Made by a program: the position numbers and the translations under genes. 64,000 bases of DNA from Microbispora bryophytorum. GTDB taxonomy: Bacteria > Actinomycetota > Actinomycetes > Streptosporangiales > Streptosporangiaceae. The stretch is taken from NCBI RefSeq assembly GCF_006874465.1, contig NZ_VIRL01000012.1:1-64000 (forward strand). The letters run 5' to 3'. Shown here piece by piece: positions 8,062 through 17,272 of this stretch (its first letter is position 1; each line of letters begins with the position of its first letter). The notes under the pieces are model-generated. The model made no database searches. It saw only the letters and a program-made list of their open reading frames with translations, and had not been told where the DNA came from.

Positions 8062-8898
8062 GTGGCATCTCAGCCAGCCTGGGTGAACAGCCTCTTCACA
8101 TATACGGGATCGTCGTCGTTCTCGGAGTTCCTAGGCGTGCACGCGCCGAACCTGCATCCCGCCCGCAACGAGTCGCTGGCGGCGCCGGTGGGTGACGAGA
8201 TCCCGCACGCGACCACCATCGTCGCGGCGACCTGCGCCGGTGGCGTGGTGATGGCGGGCGACAGGCGTGCGACCTCCGGGAACATCATCTCGCAGCGGGA
8301 CATCGAGAAGGTGTTCCGCACCGACGACTACTCCTGCATGGGCATCGCGGGCACCGCGAGCACCGGCCTGGAGCTGGCCCGGCTCTACCGGGTCGAGCTG
8401 GAGCACTACGAGAAGACCGAGGGTCGCTCGCTGTCGACCGAGGGCAAGGCGCACCGCCTGGCCACCATGATCCGCGGAAACCTGCCCATGGCCATGCAGG
8501 GCCTCGTCGTCGTGCCGCTCTTCGCGGCCTACGACCCGTCCCACGGCACCGGGCGGATCTTCAGCTACGACGTGGGCGGCGGGCCGTACGAGCAGAGGGA
8601 GTTCCACTCGATCGGCTCGGGTTCGATCTTCGCCCGGGGCTCGCTCAAGAAGCTCTACCGGGAGAACTCCAGCCCGCAGGACACCGTCCTGGCCTGCCTG
8701 CACGCCCTTTACGACGCCGCCGACGACGACTCGGCGACCGGCGGCCCCGACGTGATGCGGAAGATCTGGCCGGTCGTGTCCGTCATCACCGACGACGGCT
8801 TCCGTCGCCTCCCGGACGACGAGGTCGCCGAATTCGTGGAGTCCATGCTGGAGAGGCGGATGACCGCCCCCGAAGGCCCGACCGCGCCGCTGCGCTAA
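8062..8898 (+). CDS. prcB: 20S proteasome beta subunit
   Basis: The catalytic subunit of the actinobacterial 20S proteasome, 278 aa. A propeptide of 50 residues ends at PHA, followed by the mature N-terminus TTIVA. The nucleophile is Thr51 (mature Thr1), with Asp17 in MAGDRR and Lys33 in RDIEKVF of the mature chain. I chose GTG at 8062 because GGAGGG (8050-8055) sits 6 nt before it; an in-frame ATG at 8044 has no ribosome site. It is followed after 21 nt by prcA. The subunits form an alpha7-beta7-beta7-alpha7 barrel degrading pupylated proteins. Confidence 0.97.
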   Translation: MASQPAWVNSLFTYTGSSSFSEFLGVHAPNLHPARNESLAAPVGDEIPHATTIVAATCAGGVVMAGDRRATSGNIISQRDIEKVFRTDDYSCMGIAGTASTGLELARLYRVELEHYEKTEGRSLSTEGKAHRLATMIRGNLPMAMQGLVVVPLFAAYDPSHGTGRIFSYDVGGGPYEQREFHSIGSGSIFARGSLKKLYRENSSPQDTVLACLHALYDAADDDSATGGPDVMRKIWPVVSVITDDGFRRLPDDEVAEFVESMLERRMTAPEGPTAPLR

Positions 8899-8919
8899 CC
8901 CAAGAGAGGATCACCCCCG

Positions 8920-9753
8920 GTGTCCATCCCCTTCGGAGGATATGCCTCGCCCGAGCAGATCATGCGGGACAGGGCGGAGTATGCCCGCAAGGGCATCGCG
9001 CGCGGTCGCAGCGTGGTCGTGATGCAGTACGCCGACGGCATCCTGTTCGTGGCGCCCAACCCGTCCAAGGCGCTGCACAAGATCAGTGAGATCTACGACC
9101 GCATCGGCTTCGCCGCGGTGGGGCGCTACAACGAGTTCGAGTCGCTCCGCCTGGCCGGCATCCGCTACGCGGACATCAACGGCTACACGTTCAACCGCAC
9201 CGACGTCACCGGCCGCGGCCTGGCGAACCTGTACGCCCAGCACCTCGGCATGATCTTCACCGAGTCGATCAAGTCGTTCGAGGTCGAGATCGTCGTCGCG
9301 GAGGTCGGCGAGGCGGCCGAGGACGACCAGATCTACCGGATCACTTTCGACGGCTCCGTCTTCGACGAGCAGGGCATGGCCGTGATCGGCGGCCAGGCCG
9401 AGGCCGTCGGAGGGCGCCTGAAGGAGCGTTACAGCGAGGGACTGCCGCTGCCGCAGGCCCTCGACGCCGCGCTGGCGGCTCTGACCGAGCCGGGCGGCGA
9501 GCGTCCCCCGGTGACCCAGATCGAGGTCGCCGTCCTCGACAGGGGCAGGGAGCACCGCAAGTTCCTGCGCCTGACCGGGCCCCGCCTGGAAAAGCTCCTG
9601 GAGGCCGCCAAGGAGAGCCAGGGGGGCGCGCGGCAGCCCGCCGCCGAGGAGGTCCAGGCAGAGCAGGCACAGCAGGCACAGGCGGAGCAGGCCCCCGACA
9701 CCGCCCCGCCGATCGCCCCAGACGGAGACATCGACACGGGCTCCGGCGAGTAG
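8920..9753 (+). CDS. prcA: 20S proteasome alpha subunit
   Basis: A 277-aa alpha-ring subunit of the Pup proteasome. It is non-catalytic and forms the gate that docks the ATPase ring. The start is GTG with AGAGAGGA upstream. Family landmarks are the N-terminal [20 protein letters not shown], the [14 protein letters not shown] segment and [11 protein letters not shown]. The last 45 residues form a low-complexity Gln/Ala/Glu tail (for example [11 protein letters not shown]), more extended than I recall for mycobacterial PrcA and probably disordered. A strong terminator follows. Confidence 0.97.
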   Translation: MSIPFGGYASPEQIMRDRAEYARKGIARGRSVVVMQYADGILFVAPNPSKALHKISEIYDRIGFAAVGRYNEFESLRLAGIRYADINGYTFNRTDVTGRGLANLYAQHLGMIFTESIKSFEVEIVVAEVGEAAEDDQIYRITFDGSVFDEQGMAVIGGQAEAVGGRLKERYSEGLPLPQALDAALAALTEPGGERPPVTQIEVAVLDRGREHRKFLRLTGPRLEKLLEAAKESQGGARQPAAEEVQAEQAQQAQAEQAPDTAPPIAPDGDIDTGSGE

Positions 9754-9773
9754 CCCGGCCCCCCGTCCGTACG

Positions 9774-9816
9774 CACGGCGGCGCCGCGCCCCCGGCAGGG
9801 GCGCGGCGCCGCCGTG
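9774..9816 (+). terminator. Strong hairpin terminator after prcA
   Basis: A perfect 19-bp inverted repeat (CACGGCGGCGCCGCGCCCC and its complement) with a 5-nt loop CGGCA lies 20 bases after the prcA stop. There is no T-run, as is usual in very GC-rich actinobacteria. It separates prcBA from the downstream lipoprotein and pafA. Confidence 0.75.
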
Positions 9817-9879
9817 TCATGGGGCCGGCTCGGGCGTTTCGGTCCAGCCAATCCCCGATTTCGCTACCCTCATCCCGTT

Positions 9880-10566
9880 ATGACGACTTCTGATCTCTTC
9901 CGGCGAGCGGGCCTTCCGGCCGCCGCCGTCGCCCTCCTGTCGCTGACCGCATGCTCCGGAGCCTCCGGCACCTCGGCCGCGCCCACGGTGACCGCCACCG
10001 TGACGGTGACGGCCCCGGCGTCGCCCGCTGAGCCGTCCGCCGACCCGGCGGCCTCCGGCACCCCGGCGGCGGACACGCCCACCGACTCGGGCACCACCGC
10101 GCCGACGCGGAAGCCGGTCAAGGCCGGGCCGCCGATCACCGACAAGACGCCGGCGCCGTTCGGCGGGACCCTCCAGTCGGACCCCGGGCACGACTTCACC
10201 AAGGGGCTCAGCCCCAGCAGCAACGGGGTCGTACGCGGCCAGTTGGTCGCCATGCACGACGAGAACGTGGCGGAGTACCGGCCCGTCAAGTTCGTCAAGG
10301 AGTACGGCGGCAGCACCAGCGGCCACTTCGAGGGGCCGCCGGAGGGCGACGTAACGGCCTTCGCCGCACCGATCGCGAAGAACGTCGTGTTCCTCAGCGC
10401 GGTCGGCTGCGACGGCAAGGACCAGACCATCGACAGCGAGTACCTCGGCACCCAGCGCTGCTCACGGGACAAGCTGGTCCTGCGGGCCGACGCGGGCGAC
10501 CTTCGGGCGCTCATCACCGTTCAGGGCGGGCAGATCGTCAAGGTCGCGGAGATTTACGCGGCCTGA
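9880..10566 (+). CDS. Putative secreted lipoprotein of unknown function
   Basis: A 228-aa protein. The N-terminus has basic residues (FRRAG), a hydrophobic stretch and a lipobox LTAC, so it should be a lipoprotein anchored outside the membrane. A Thr/Ala/Pro-rich linker of about 80 residues follows, typical of a cell-wall spanning region, then a compact C-terminal domain of about 110 residues with two cysteines (VGCDGK and QRCSRD) that may form a disulphide. I do not recognise the domain. The ATG at 9880 is preferred over an upstream in-frame ATG because the signal peptide starts there. It sits between the prcA terminator and pafA; no functional link is evident. Confidence 0.7.
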   Translation: MTTSDLFRRAGLPAAAVALLSLTACSGASGTSAAPTVTATVTVTAPASPAEPSADPAASGTPAADTPTDSGTTAPTRKPVKAGPPITDKTPAPFGGTLQSDPGHDFTKGLSPSSNGVVRGQLVAMHDENVAEYRPVKFVKEYGGSTSGHFEGPPEGDVTAFAAPIAKNVVFLSAVGCDGKDQTIDSEYLGTQRCSRDKLVLRADAGDLRALITVQGGQIVKVAEIYAA

Positions 10567-10636
10567 CCTCTCCTTCTCGGCATTCCCACCGCCTGATCAC
10601 TGTTCGCCCGCCGGTTTATGGGAATAGTGTGAGGTG

Positions 10637-11995
10637 ATGGATCGACGCATATTCGGGCTGGAGAACGAGTACGGCGTCACCTGCACGTTCCGCGGGCAGC
10701 GGAGGCTGTCGCCGGACGAGGTGGCGCGGTACCTGTTCCGGCGAGTGGTGTCCTGGGGCCGATCGAGCAACGTCTTCCTGCGCAACGGCGCACGTCTCTA
10801 CCTGGACGTGGGCAGCCATCCCGAGTACGCCACCCCTGAGTGCGACAACGTCGTGGAGCTGGTCACCCACGACAAGGCGGGGGAGCGAATCCTGGAGGGC
10901 CTCCTCGTGGACGCCGAAAAGCGGCTCCGCGAGGAGGGCATCGCGGGAGACATCTACCTGTTCAAGAACAACACTGATTCGGCCGGCAACTCCTACGGCT
11001 GCCACGAGAACTACCTCGTGGGCCGGCACGGGGAGTTCGGGCGGCTGGCCGACGTCCTGATCCCCTATCTGGTGACCCGCCAGATCATCTGTGGTGCGGG
11101 CAAGGTGCTGCAGACCCCGCGCGGAGCCGTCTACTGCGTCTCCCAGCGGGCCGAGCACATCTGGGAGGGCGTCTCCTCGGCGACCACGCGGTCCCGGCCG
11201 ATCATCAACACCCGCGACGAGCCGCACGCGGACGCCGAGCGGTTCCGCAGGCTGCACGTCATCGTGGGCGACTCGAACATGAGCGAGACCACCATGCTGC
11301 TCAAGGTCGGCGCCACCGACCTGGTGCTGCGCATGATCGAGGCAGGTGTGGTGATGCGCGACCTGTCTCTGGAGAACCCCATCAGGGCGATCCGGGAGGT
11401 GTCCCACGACATGACGGGCAGGCGCAGGGTGCGCCTGGCCAACGGCCGCGAGGCCTCGTCGCTGGAGATCCAGCAGGAGTACCTGACCAAGGCGCAGGAC
11501 TTCGTCGAGCGGCGCGGCGGGGACGCCATCGCCAAGCGGGTGCTGGAGCTGTGGGAGCGCACGCTCCGGGCGGTCGACACGGGCGACCTCGACCTCGTCT
11601 CGCGGGAGATCGACTGGGTGACCAAATACCAGATGATTGAACGTTACAGACAGAAGTACGACCTGCCGCTGTCGTCGCCGCGCGTCGCGCAGCTCGATCT
11701 GGCCTACCACGACGTCCACCGCAAGCGCGGGCTGTTCTACCTCCTGCAGAAGCGGGGGGCCGTCGAGAGGGTGGCCGACGACGTGCGCATCTTCGAGGCC
11801 AAGTCGGTTCCGCCGCAGACCACACGGGCCAAGCTGCGCGGAGAGTTCATCCGCAAGGCCCAGGAGAAGCGGCGCGACTTCACCGTCGACTGGGTCCACC
11901 TGAAGCTCAACGACCAGGCCCAGCGGACGGTCCTGTGCAAGGATCCGTTCCGCAGCGTCGACGAGAGAGTCGAGAAGCTCATCGCGGGTATGTGA
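10637..11995 (+). CDS. pafA: Pup--protein ligase PafA
   Basis: A 452-aa ATP-dependent ligase that joins the C-terminal glutamate of deamidated Pup to substrate lysines. It is related to the glutamine synthetase/gamma-glutamyl-cysteine ligase fold. Landmarks seen are [16 protein letters not shown] with the metal-binding Glu8, [15 protein letters not shown] with the base-like Asp, [17 protein letters not shown], and the C-terminal [17 protein letters not shown] domain. The start could be GTG at 10634 or the adjacent ATG; ATG gives the family N-terminus. It is transcribed with the same orientation as prcBA but after a terminator, so probably has its own promoter. Confidence 0.97.
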   Translation: MDRRIFGLENEYGVTCTFRGQRRLSPDEVARYLFRRVVSWGRSSNVFLRNGARLYLDVGSHPEYATPECDNVVELVTHDKAGERILEGLLVDAEKRLREEGIAGDIYLFKNNTDSAGNSYGCHENYLVGRHGEFGRLADVLIPYLVTRQIICGAGKVLQTPRGAVYCVSQRAEHIWEGVSSATTRSRPIINTRDEPHADAERFRRLHVIVGDSNMSETTMLLKVGATDLVLRMIEAGVVMRDLSLENPIRAIREVSHDMTGRRRVRLANGREASSLEIQQEYLTKAQDFVERRGGDAIAKRVLELWERTLRAVDTGDLDLVSREIDWVTKYQMIERYRQKYDLPLSSPRVAQLDLAYHDVHRKRGLFYLLQKRGAVERVADDVRIFEAKSVPPQTTRAKLRGEFIRKAQEKRRDFTVDWVHLKLNDQAQRTVLCKDPFRSVDERVEKLIAGM

Positions 11996-12066
11996 TCTCT
12001 TACGCCGCTCTGACAGCGGGTTCGGGTAGCCTAGCCCGGACCCGCTGTCTGTTTGAGGATTCCCAT

Positions 12067-13029
12067 ATGCGCCGTCGTACGGCACTCGTCGCCGCCCTGC
12101 CCTTGTTGCTCGCCGCCGCGTGCGGAACCGCGCAGAAGACCGCGTCCAGCGCGAGCCCCACCTCGAGTGGCCAGGCCGCCGCCTCGGCCATCAAGGTGAC
12201 GGGAGAGGCCGGCAAGAAGCCCACCCTGACCTTCCCGGCGGGCAAGCCCTCGCTCACGTCCGCCTCCATCAAGGTCATCGAGGGCCAGGGCACCCCGGCC
12301 AAGGACGGCGACGTCCTCACCGCCAACGTCACCGTCTACAACTGGGACGGCAAGGAGAACAAGGCGGCAGGCTCCGACTACGACCAGGGCAAGTCGGAGT
12401 TCGTCTCGGTCAGCCCGCAGCTGCCCAAGGCGCTGCACGAGGCGCTGGTGGGCGCCAAGCCGGGCGGCCGGGTGATGGCCGTGGTCGCCAAGGACAACCT
12501 GAGCGCGGAGCAGGCCGAGCAGGCCAAGCAGCAGGGCCAGGACTTCGACGCCTCGTCCCAGGTGCTGGTCATCGACGTGGTGTCGGCCGCGATGAAGGCC
12601 GTCCAGGGCACCGCCGTCGACCCCGCCGTGAACGGTGTGAAGGTCGGGAGCGCCGGCGGAGACAAGGCCCCGGAGCTGACCACCAAGACCAGTGAGAAGG
12701 CGCCCAAGAAGCTGGTCGTCAAGACCATGATCAAGGGCGGCGGCCCGGAGGTGAAGGCCGGGCAGACGGTCCTCGCCCACTACATCGGCAAGATCTGGGG
12801 CACCGACAAGAAGTTCGACTCCAGCTGGGACCGCGGCCAGCCCGCGACGTTCGCCCTCGACCAGGTCGTCAAGGGCTGGGCGCAGGGCCTCACCGGCGTC
12901 CCGGTCGGCAGCCGCGTCCTGATCACGATCCCGCCGGACCTCGGCTACGGCAAGGAGGGCAACGCGCAGGGCGGCATCAAGGGCACCGACACGCTTGTCT
13001 TCGTCGTGGACGTCCTCGGCGCGGCCTGA
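12067..13029 (+). CDS. FKBP-type peptidyl-prolyl isomerase lipoprotein
   Basis: A 320-aa protein with a lipoprotein signal (MRRRTALVAALPLLLAAAC, lipobox AAAC) and two FKBP-like units. The first (about 50-180) is degenerate. The second (about 215-320) is canonical, with GQTVLAHYIGKIW, FDSSWDRG, VVKGWAQGLTGVPVGSR and IPPDLGYG. It should catalyse proline isomerisation of exported proteins at the outer membrane face. GAGG lies upstream of the ATG. Position next to pafA is common in actinobacteria. A bidirectional terminator follows. Confidence 0.92.
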   Translation: MRRRTALVAALPLLLAAACGTAQKTASSASPTSSGQAAASAIKVTGEAGKKPTLTFPAGKPSLTSASIKVIEGQGTPAKDGDVLTANVTVYNWDGKENKAAGSDYDQGKSEFVSVSPQLPKALHEALVGAKPGGRVMAVVAKDNLSAEQAEQAKQQGQDFDASSQVLVIDVVSAAMKAVQGTAVDPAVNGVKVGSAGGDKAPELTTKTSEKAPKKLVVKTMIKGGGPEVKAGQTVLAHYIGKIWGTDKKFDSSWDRGQPATFALDQVVKGWAQGLTGVPVGSRVLITIPPDLGYGKEGNAQGGIKGTDTLVFVVDVLGAA

Positions 13030-13042
13030 CGGCGACGCACGC

Positions 13043-13081
13043 CAAGAGCCCCTCTCACCCGGGTGGTGGGAGGGGCTCTTG
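13043..13081. terminator. Bidirectional terminator between FKBP and chitosanase genes
   Basis: CAAGAGCCCCTC pairs with GAGGGGCTCTTG, with an inner CACCC/GGGTG pairing. It lies between the convergent FKBP and chitosanase genes and could end transcripts from both sides. Confidence 0.75.
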
Positions 13082-13106
13082 CCGTAGGGGCGTTCGCGTG
13101 CGGGCG

Positions 13107-13970
13107 TCAGCCGAGGATCTGGTAGCTGTCGCCGTAGACCTTCCAGCGCAGCGGCGGGTCGAGGTCGAGGTCGCCGTTCTTGAGGAACACCCGCTGGGCG
13201 GTGTCGACCCGGCTGGTGTCGCCGTGCGCCTCCTCGGTCTTCATCGCGGCCTTGCGGGCGTCGAGGAACGCGTTGAGGTAGGCGACCTCGTCGCCGCCCT
13301 GCGCCGGGGTCCTCGCCTTCTTCATGGCCGCCTTCCGGATGCCGCCGAAGCTGACCGGGTCGCTGCCGGGGCCGTGCATCACCATGGCGTCGTAGTAGAC
13401 GAACTGCCCGAGCGCGCGCAGGCCGTCGGCCCTGGCCTGGGCCACGGCGGGATCGAAGTACACGCGGTCGCGCTCGTCGTTCTGCGCCTGCCGGAACACG
13501 GGGTCCGCGGTGGCGGCGCGCCAGTCCTTGGGGAAGTGCGGGTCCAGCCCCCGGTGCGAGTCGGTGCCGTTCACCTTCCGCAGCGCGGGCAGGTACGTCG
13601 CCAGCACGTTGCCGGGCCTGCGCGCGGTGTAGAGCTCGACCAGGTCGAGCATGTCGCCGGTGCCCGAGCAGAAGCCGATGATCCCGGCGGTGTAGCCGCG
13701 CCCGTCGTCGATGTCCTCGATGTATTTGTACTGGGCCTTCCAGTCGAGTGAGGAGTTCTCCGCGCTGGAGACCAGCTCCATCGCGATCTCCTTCTTCTCC
13801 CGGTACGTGAGGTCGGCGGGCACCGCCTCGACCGCCACCTTCACGGTCTCCCCGGCGGCGGCCGGGCCGCCGGTGCCGGCTACCGCCGCGTTCGCGGGGA
13901 GTACGGCCGCGGCGGCCACGAGCAGCAGAGCCGCGCGCCCGGGAGTGCGCCTGGTCAGCGGGTCTTTCAC
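13107..13970 (-). CDS. csnA: Secreted GH46 chitosanase
   Basis: A 287-aa endo-chitosanase that cuts beta-1,4-glucosamine chains outside the cell. The Arg-rich N-terminus followed by an alanine/leucine stretch ending ANA is a signal peptide, with mature protein from about residue 30. The GH46 core is very similar to the Streptomyces sp. N174 enzyme as I recall it: KKEIAMELVSSAENSSLDW holds the catalytic Glu and YIEDIDDGRGYTAGI the catalytic Asp; QNDERDRVYFDPA and MKKARTPAQGGDE follow. An operator-like palindrome lies 88 bp upstream, matching the one before the ROK repressor at 43-44 kb, so expression is probably induced by chitosan oligomers. Confidence 0.96.
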   Translation of the reverse strand: MKDPLTRRTPGRAALLLVAAAAVLPANAAVAGTGGPAAAGETVKVAVEAVPADLTYREKKEIAMELVSSAENSSLDWKAQYKYIEDIDDGRGYTAGIIGFCSGTGDMLDLVELYTARRPGNVLATYLPALRKVNGTDSHRGLDPHFPKDWRAATADPVFRQAQNDERDRVYFDPAVAQARADGLRALGQFVYYDAMVMHGPGSDPVSFGGIRKAAMKKARTPAQGGDEVAYLNAFLDARKAAMKTEEAHGDTSRVDTAQRVFLKNGDLDLDPPLRWKVYGDSYQILG

Positions 13971-14057
13971 GTGCGTCGCTCCGTTCTCCTCCCGGCGTCC
14001 GTGCGTCGTGGCGGGAAGGGGGCGCGGGCGGGGGTGAGCCCTCGTGAGGGGACTTAA

Positions 14058-14074
14058 TCAGGAAGGTTTCCTGA
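14058..14074. promoter_or_regulatory. CsnR-type operator upstream of chitosanase gene
   Basis: TCAGGAAGGTTTCCTGA is a 7-3-7 palindrome whose core GGAAGGTTTCC differs by one base from GGAAAGTTTCC in the perfect palindrome ahead of the ROK regulator gene (44499-44517). The GAAAGTTTCC core is, from memory, the element reported ahead of actinomycete chitosanase genes. It sits between the chitosanase gene (minus) and a divergent regulator (plus). Confidence 0.75.
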
Positions 14075-14124
14075 GAAAAGCAGTGCCGCACGGCGGTGTC
14101 AACGGTCCCGGCGACGGCACGACC

Positions 14125-14130
14125 TAGACT
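14125..14130 (+). promoter_or_regulatory. -10 element TAGACT, leaderless start
   Basis: TAGACT ends 6 nt before the GTG of the HTH regulator gene and there is no ribosome site, so the transcript probably starts at or next to the start codon. Confidence 0.45.
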
Positions 14131-14136
14131 CCGGCT

Positions 14137-14787
14137 GTGACGAGCGACGACCTGGAGTCGATGACCGTGCTCGGCGATCCCGTACGGCGGGCGCTGTATC
14201 GGTTCGTGGCCGAGCAGGGGCGGGACGTGAGCCGCAACGAGGCGGCGGAGGCGACCGGCGTCCAGCGCACGCTGGCGGCTCATCACCTGGACAAACTGGT
14301 CGAGGCGGGCCTGCTGGAGTCGAGGTTCAAGCGGCTGAGCGGCAAGGCCGGCCCCGGCGGCGGTCGCCCGGCGAAGGTCTACCGGCGGGTGCGCGAGGAG
14401 CGGACCGTGAGCCTGCCGCCCCGCGACTACCGCACGCTCGCGCTCGTGCTGGCCGAGACCGTCGACCTGCTTGGCGGAGAGGAGAAGGCCGAGCAGGCCG
14501 CCCGGCGGACCGGAGAGCGTCTGGCCGCCTCCGATGCCGCGGATCTCCCCGAGGTGTTGCGTGCGCGCGGCTACGAGCCGTACGAGGAGGACGGACGGGT
14601 GCGGTTGCGCAACTGCCCCTTCCATGTGCTGGCCGAAAGCCACCCGCTGCTCGTGTGCTCGATGAACCTCGCGCTCTGCGAGGGGATGCTGGCCGGTCTG
14701 GGCGAGACCGGGGTCGTCGCGACGCTCGATCCGAGACCGGGAGAGTGCTGTGTGGCCTTCACGTCTTCTAAAAACAACGTAGATTGA
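14137..14787 (+). CDS. ArsR/SufR-like winged-helix regulator with cysteine cluster
   Basis: A 216-aa regulator. The N-terminal winged HTH covers about 1-85 (LGDPVRRALYRFVAE, EAAEATGVQRTLAAHHLDKL, then the wing GGGRPAKVYR). The C-terminal part contains NCPFH, VCSMNLALC and ECC, a cysteine arrangement reminiscent of SufR-type proteins that bind an Fe-S cluster. Cluster binding is inference. The gene appears leaderless. It is divergent from the chitosanase gene, and a DUF3291 gene starts 14 nt after it, though with its own -10 element. Confidence 0.8.
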   Translation: MTSDDLESMTVLGDPVRRALYRFVAEQGRDVSRNEAAEATGVQRTLAAHHLDKLVEAGLLESRFKRLSGKAGPGGGRPAKVYRRVREERTVSLPPRDYRTLALVLAETVDLLGGEEKAEQAARRTGERLAASDAADLPEVLRARGYEPYEEDGRVRLRNCPFHVLAESHPLLVCSMNLALCEGMLAGLGETGVVATLDPRPGECCVAFTSSKNNVD

Positions 14788-14789
14788 CA

Positions 14790-14795
14790 TAGAAT
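14790..14795 (+). promoter_or_regulatory. -10 element TAGAAT, leaderless start
   Basis: TAGAAT lies 6 nt upstream of the DUF3291 start codon, just after the stop of the preceding regulator gene. It suggests an independent leaderless transcript. Confidence 0.5.
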
Positions 14796-14801
14796 CGCGG
14801 C

Positions 14802-15278
14802 ATGCATCTCGCCCAGCTCAACGTCGCCCATCTCAGGGAACCCCTCGACTCGCCCGCGCTGACCGACTTCCTCGACGCCCTGGCGCCGATCTACCAGGTG
14901 TCGGACGCCGCGCCCGGCTTCGTCTGGCGCATGAAGGAGGGCGATGAGCCCACGGACCTGATCCAGCACGACTACGGACCGATGCTGGTCGTGAACCTCT
15001 CGGTCTGGGAGTCCCGCGAGACGTTGTGGAACTTCGTCTACCGCAGCGCCCACCTGGAGGTGATGCGGCGCCGCCGGGAGTGGTTCCATCGGATCGCCGA
15101 GCCGTACACGGTGATGTGGTGGGTGCCCGAGGGCCACCTGCCGCCGCTCGACGAGGCCGTGGCGCGCCTGGACCTGCTCCGGGCGCAGGGGCCGGGGCCG
15201 GAGGCGTTCACGTTCAAGGACTTCTACGACAGCAGCGACGCCGCGTGCCTCCCGGCGGCGGCGGAGGTCAGGAAGTAG
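14802..15278 (+). CDS. DUF3291 family protein
   Basis: A 158-aa protein of the DUF3291 family, which has a dimeric alpha/beta-barrel (antibiotic monooxygenase-like) look. Visible are HLAQLNVAHLREPLDSP, PGFVWRM, LVVNLSVWESRETLWNFVYRS and WWVPEGHLPPLDEAVARL. Function is not established; a role in oxidation or stress is only suggested by the adjacent Fe-S-type regulator. Its 3' end overlaps the 3' end of the convergent DUF3866 gene by 55 nt. Confidence 0.85.
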   Translation: MHLAQLNVAHLREPLDSPALTDFLDALAPIYQVSDAAPGFVWRMKEGDEPTDLIQHDYGPMLVVNLSVWESRETLWNFVYRSAHLEVMRRRREWFHRIAEPYTVMWWVPEGHLPPLDEAVARLDLLRAQGPGPEAFTFKDFYDSSDAACLPAAAEVRK

Positions 15279-16291
15279 GCCAGGTCCCCCTCCAGCCCGC
15301 GGCCCATCGTGGACAGCCGCACGGGTGACGCCTTCAGCGCCTCATGCAGGCCCTCCACCGGCACGGTCACGATCTCGTGGCGCGTGGCCAGGGGCGCGGC
15401 CTGCTCGCGCACCGCCGCCCCGAACGCGCCGGGCAGGTCCGGCACCACGACCCGGGCCGGGGCCAGCGCGACCCGGCCGTACGCGGTGAGCGAGTGGTGC
15501 GACACCCCGACGTGCCGCTCGCGGAGGTCGCCCTCGCTGACCCGCAGCGCGGCCACGGGCCGCCCGCCCAGCACGGCGGCGGCGTTGACCGCCTCGCCCG
15601 CGGCGACGCCGGAGAACCCCCAGCGGGTGCCGGTGCCGAGGTTGCCCGGCCCCTGCGCGACCACGGCGACGTCGGCGCCGAGCACGTGCCGGGCGGCCAG
15701 CAGGCCGGTGTGGAGCGTGACGACCTCGACGTCCCCGCCGAAGGACTGCCCGGTCGTCACCACCCCGCACAGCCAGTCGCGCTCCCGCAGCGTCGCGCAC
15801 GACATCGAGAACCAGGCCGGCAGCGCCCCGCCGTCCTGCATCACGTACGCCACCCTGATCCCCGGGGAGTCCGCGTAGAGGCCGCACAGGATCGCGGGCA
15901 GGGCGGAGTGCAGGTCGGCGACCACCACGGGCATCCCGTCGACGGAGTCGGCCTCCCGCAGCGCCTCGTGGTGCGGGGACCCCTGCTCGTCCGCGCCGAG
16001 CACGGTGGCCTGCAACGGGGTGTAGCGTGCTTTCACCAAGTGGCCGGGGCCGGAAGGATCTTGCGGTAAACGGTCCGGGACGGCCACCACCATGGCGTAC
16101 CCTCCCGTACCGAGACCCATGGCGAGGGCGGTCGTGTTGAGCAGCACGGTGTCGCCCACCTCAGGGCGTCCCACCAGCGGGGGATAGGCGAGCGCCCGGC
16201 ACTCGCCCTCGGCGACGGCGACGTCGAGTTCCACCGCCCCCGGCCACTCGCGCCGGACCCGCACCACTTCGCCCTTGCGCCATCTGATCAC
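15224..16291 (-). CDS. DUF3866 family protein
   Basis: A 355-aa protein of unknown function that I recognise as DUF3866, a family often found beside pafBC in actinobacteria. It begins with an OB-like RWRKGEVVRVRREWPGAVELDV and continues with VLLNTTALAMGLGTGGYAMV, ADLHSALPAIL, VAYVMQDGGALPAWFS and AQGPGNLGTGTRWGFSGV. There is no signal peptide or membrane segment. The GTG start at 16291 is supported by a -10 element TACCCT 7 nt upstream, so it is probably leaderless. It is divergent from pafB and convergent with the DUF3291 gene. Confidence 0.85.
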   Translation of the reverse strand: MIRWRKGEVVRVRREWPGAVELDVAVAEGECRALAYPPLVGRPEVGDTVLLNTTALAMGLGTGGYAMVVAVPDRLPQDPSGPGHLVKARYTPLQATVLGADEQGSPHHEALREADSVDGMPVVVADLHSALPAILCGLYADSPGIRVAYVMQDGGALPAWFSMSCATLRERDWLCGVVTTGQSFGGDVEVVTLHTGLLAARHVLGADVAVVAQGPGNLGTGTRWGFSGVAAGEAVNAAAVLGGRPVAALRVSEGDLRERHVGVSHHSLTAYGRVALAPARVVVPDLPGAFGAAVREQAAPLATRHEIVTVPVEGLHEALKASPVRLSTMGRGLEGDLAYFLTSAAAGRHAASLLS

Positions 16292-16298
16292 GCCGAAA

Positions 16299-16304
16299 AG
16301 GGTA
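16299..16304 (-). promoter_or_regulatory. -10 element TACCCT of the DUF3866 gene
   Basis: On the minus strand TACCCT ends 7 nt before the GTG start, with no ribosome site between. The pafB promoter must lie in the same 39-bp divergent gap or inside the DUF3866 gene. Confidence 0.4.
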
Positions 16305-16330
16305 GCGTTCTCGACTGGAAGGGAGGCCCG

Positions 16331-17272
16331 ATGTCGCGGCGGAAGACCGAGCGGCTGCTCAACCTGGTTATCTGCCTGCTCGCGACGCGGCGGCCGTTGA
16401 GCGCGGAGCAGATCCGGCAGGCCGTCCCCGGGTACGACCCGGACAACGACGAGGCCTTCCAGCGCATGTTCGAGCGCGACAAGAACGAGCTTCGCGAGAT
16501 CGGCATCCCCATCGAGGTCCACAAGGACCCCTGGGAGGACGACCCCGGCTACCGGATCGTACGCGAGGCGTACGAGCTGCCCGAGATCACCCTGGAGCCC
16601 GACGAGGCCGCCGTCATCGGCCTGGCCGCGCAGGTGTGGCAGCGGGCGAGCCTCGCCGAGGCGGCCGGCGGGGCGCTGCTGAAGCTGACCGCGGGCGGCG
16701 TGCACGCCGACCTCGCCGAAAGCCCGCTGGAGCTGCGGGTGGACACCCGCGACCCCGCGTTCCCCGCGCTGTGGGAGGCCGTGCGGGACCGGCGCGCGGT
16801 CGCCTTCGACTACCGCTCGGCCGGCAGTGAGTCGGTGCTGCGGCGCACCGTCGAGCCGTGGGGGGTCGTCAGCAGGCGCGGCCGGTGGTATCTGGCCGGG
16901 CACGACCGCGACCGCGGCGCCGCCCGGGTCTTCCGGCTGAGCCGGATCACCGGGGCCGTGTCCACGCTGGGACGGCCGGGGGCGTTCACCGTGCCGGAGG
17001 GGCTGGACCTGCGGGCCATGGTGGGCTACCAGGAACTGCCGAACGAGCGGGTCGCCCTGGTGCGCGTGCGCAAGGGCAGCTGCCTCGGCCTGCGGCACGC
17101 CGCCCAGGCCGTGCGCACCGGGCCCGGCGAGTGGGACGAGGCCGAGGTGACCTTCGCCGACCCCGAACGGCTGGCGGGGTGGCTGGCCAGTCTTGGCTCC
17201 GACGCCGTCGTGGTGGACCCGCCGGACGCGCGCGAGGCCGTGATCCGCCGTCTGAAGGGGGCGTTGCAGTGA
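16331..17272 (+). CDS. pafB: WYL-domain transcriptional regulator PafB
   Basis: A 313-aa regulator with an N-terminal winged HTH (SRRKTERLLNLVICLLATRRPLSAEQIRQ), a central linker and a C-terminal WYL domain (FDYRSAGSE, RTVEPWGVVSRRGRWYLAGHDRDRG). In mycobacteria PafBC activates the RecA-independent DNA-damage response. The ribosome site GGGAGG is 5 nt before the ATG. Its stop overlaps the start of pafC as GTGA, consistent with heterodimer formation. Confidence 0.95.
   Translation: MSRRKTERLLNLVICLLATRRPLSAEQIRQAVPGYDPDNDEAFQRMFERDKNELREIGIPIEVHKDPWEDDPGYRIVREAYELPEITLEPDEAAVIGLAAQVWQRASLAEAAGGALLKLTAGGVHADLAESPLELRVDTRDPAFPALWEAVRDRRAVAFDYRSAGSESVLRRTVEPWGVVSRRGRWYLAGHDRDRGAARVFRLSRITGAVSTLGRPGAFTVPEGLDLRAMVGYQELPNERVALVRVRKGSCLGLRHAAQAVRTGPGEWDEAEVTFADPERLAGWLASLGSDAVVVDPPDAREAVIRRLKGALQ

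Noticed and set aside
12031..14790. Minus-strand 919-codon frame covering FKBP, chitosanase and regulator
   Set aside because: It runs across three well-supported genes in other frames and has shadow composition; only the chitosanase frame on this strand shows family motifs.
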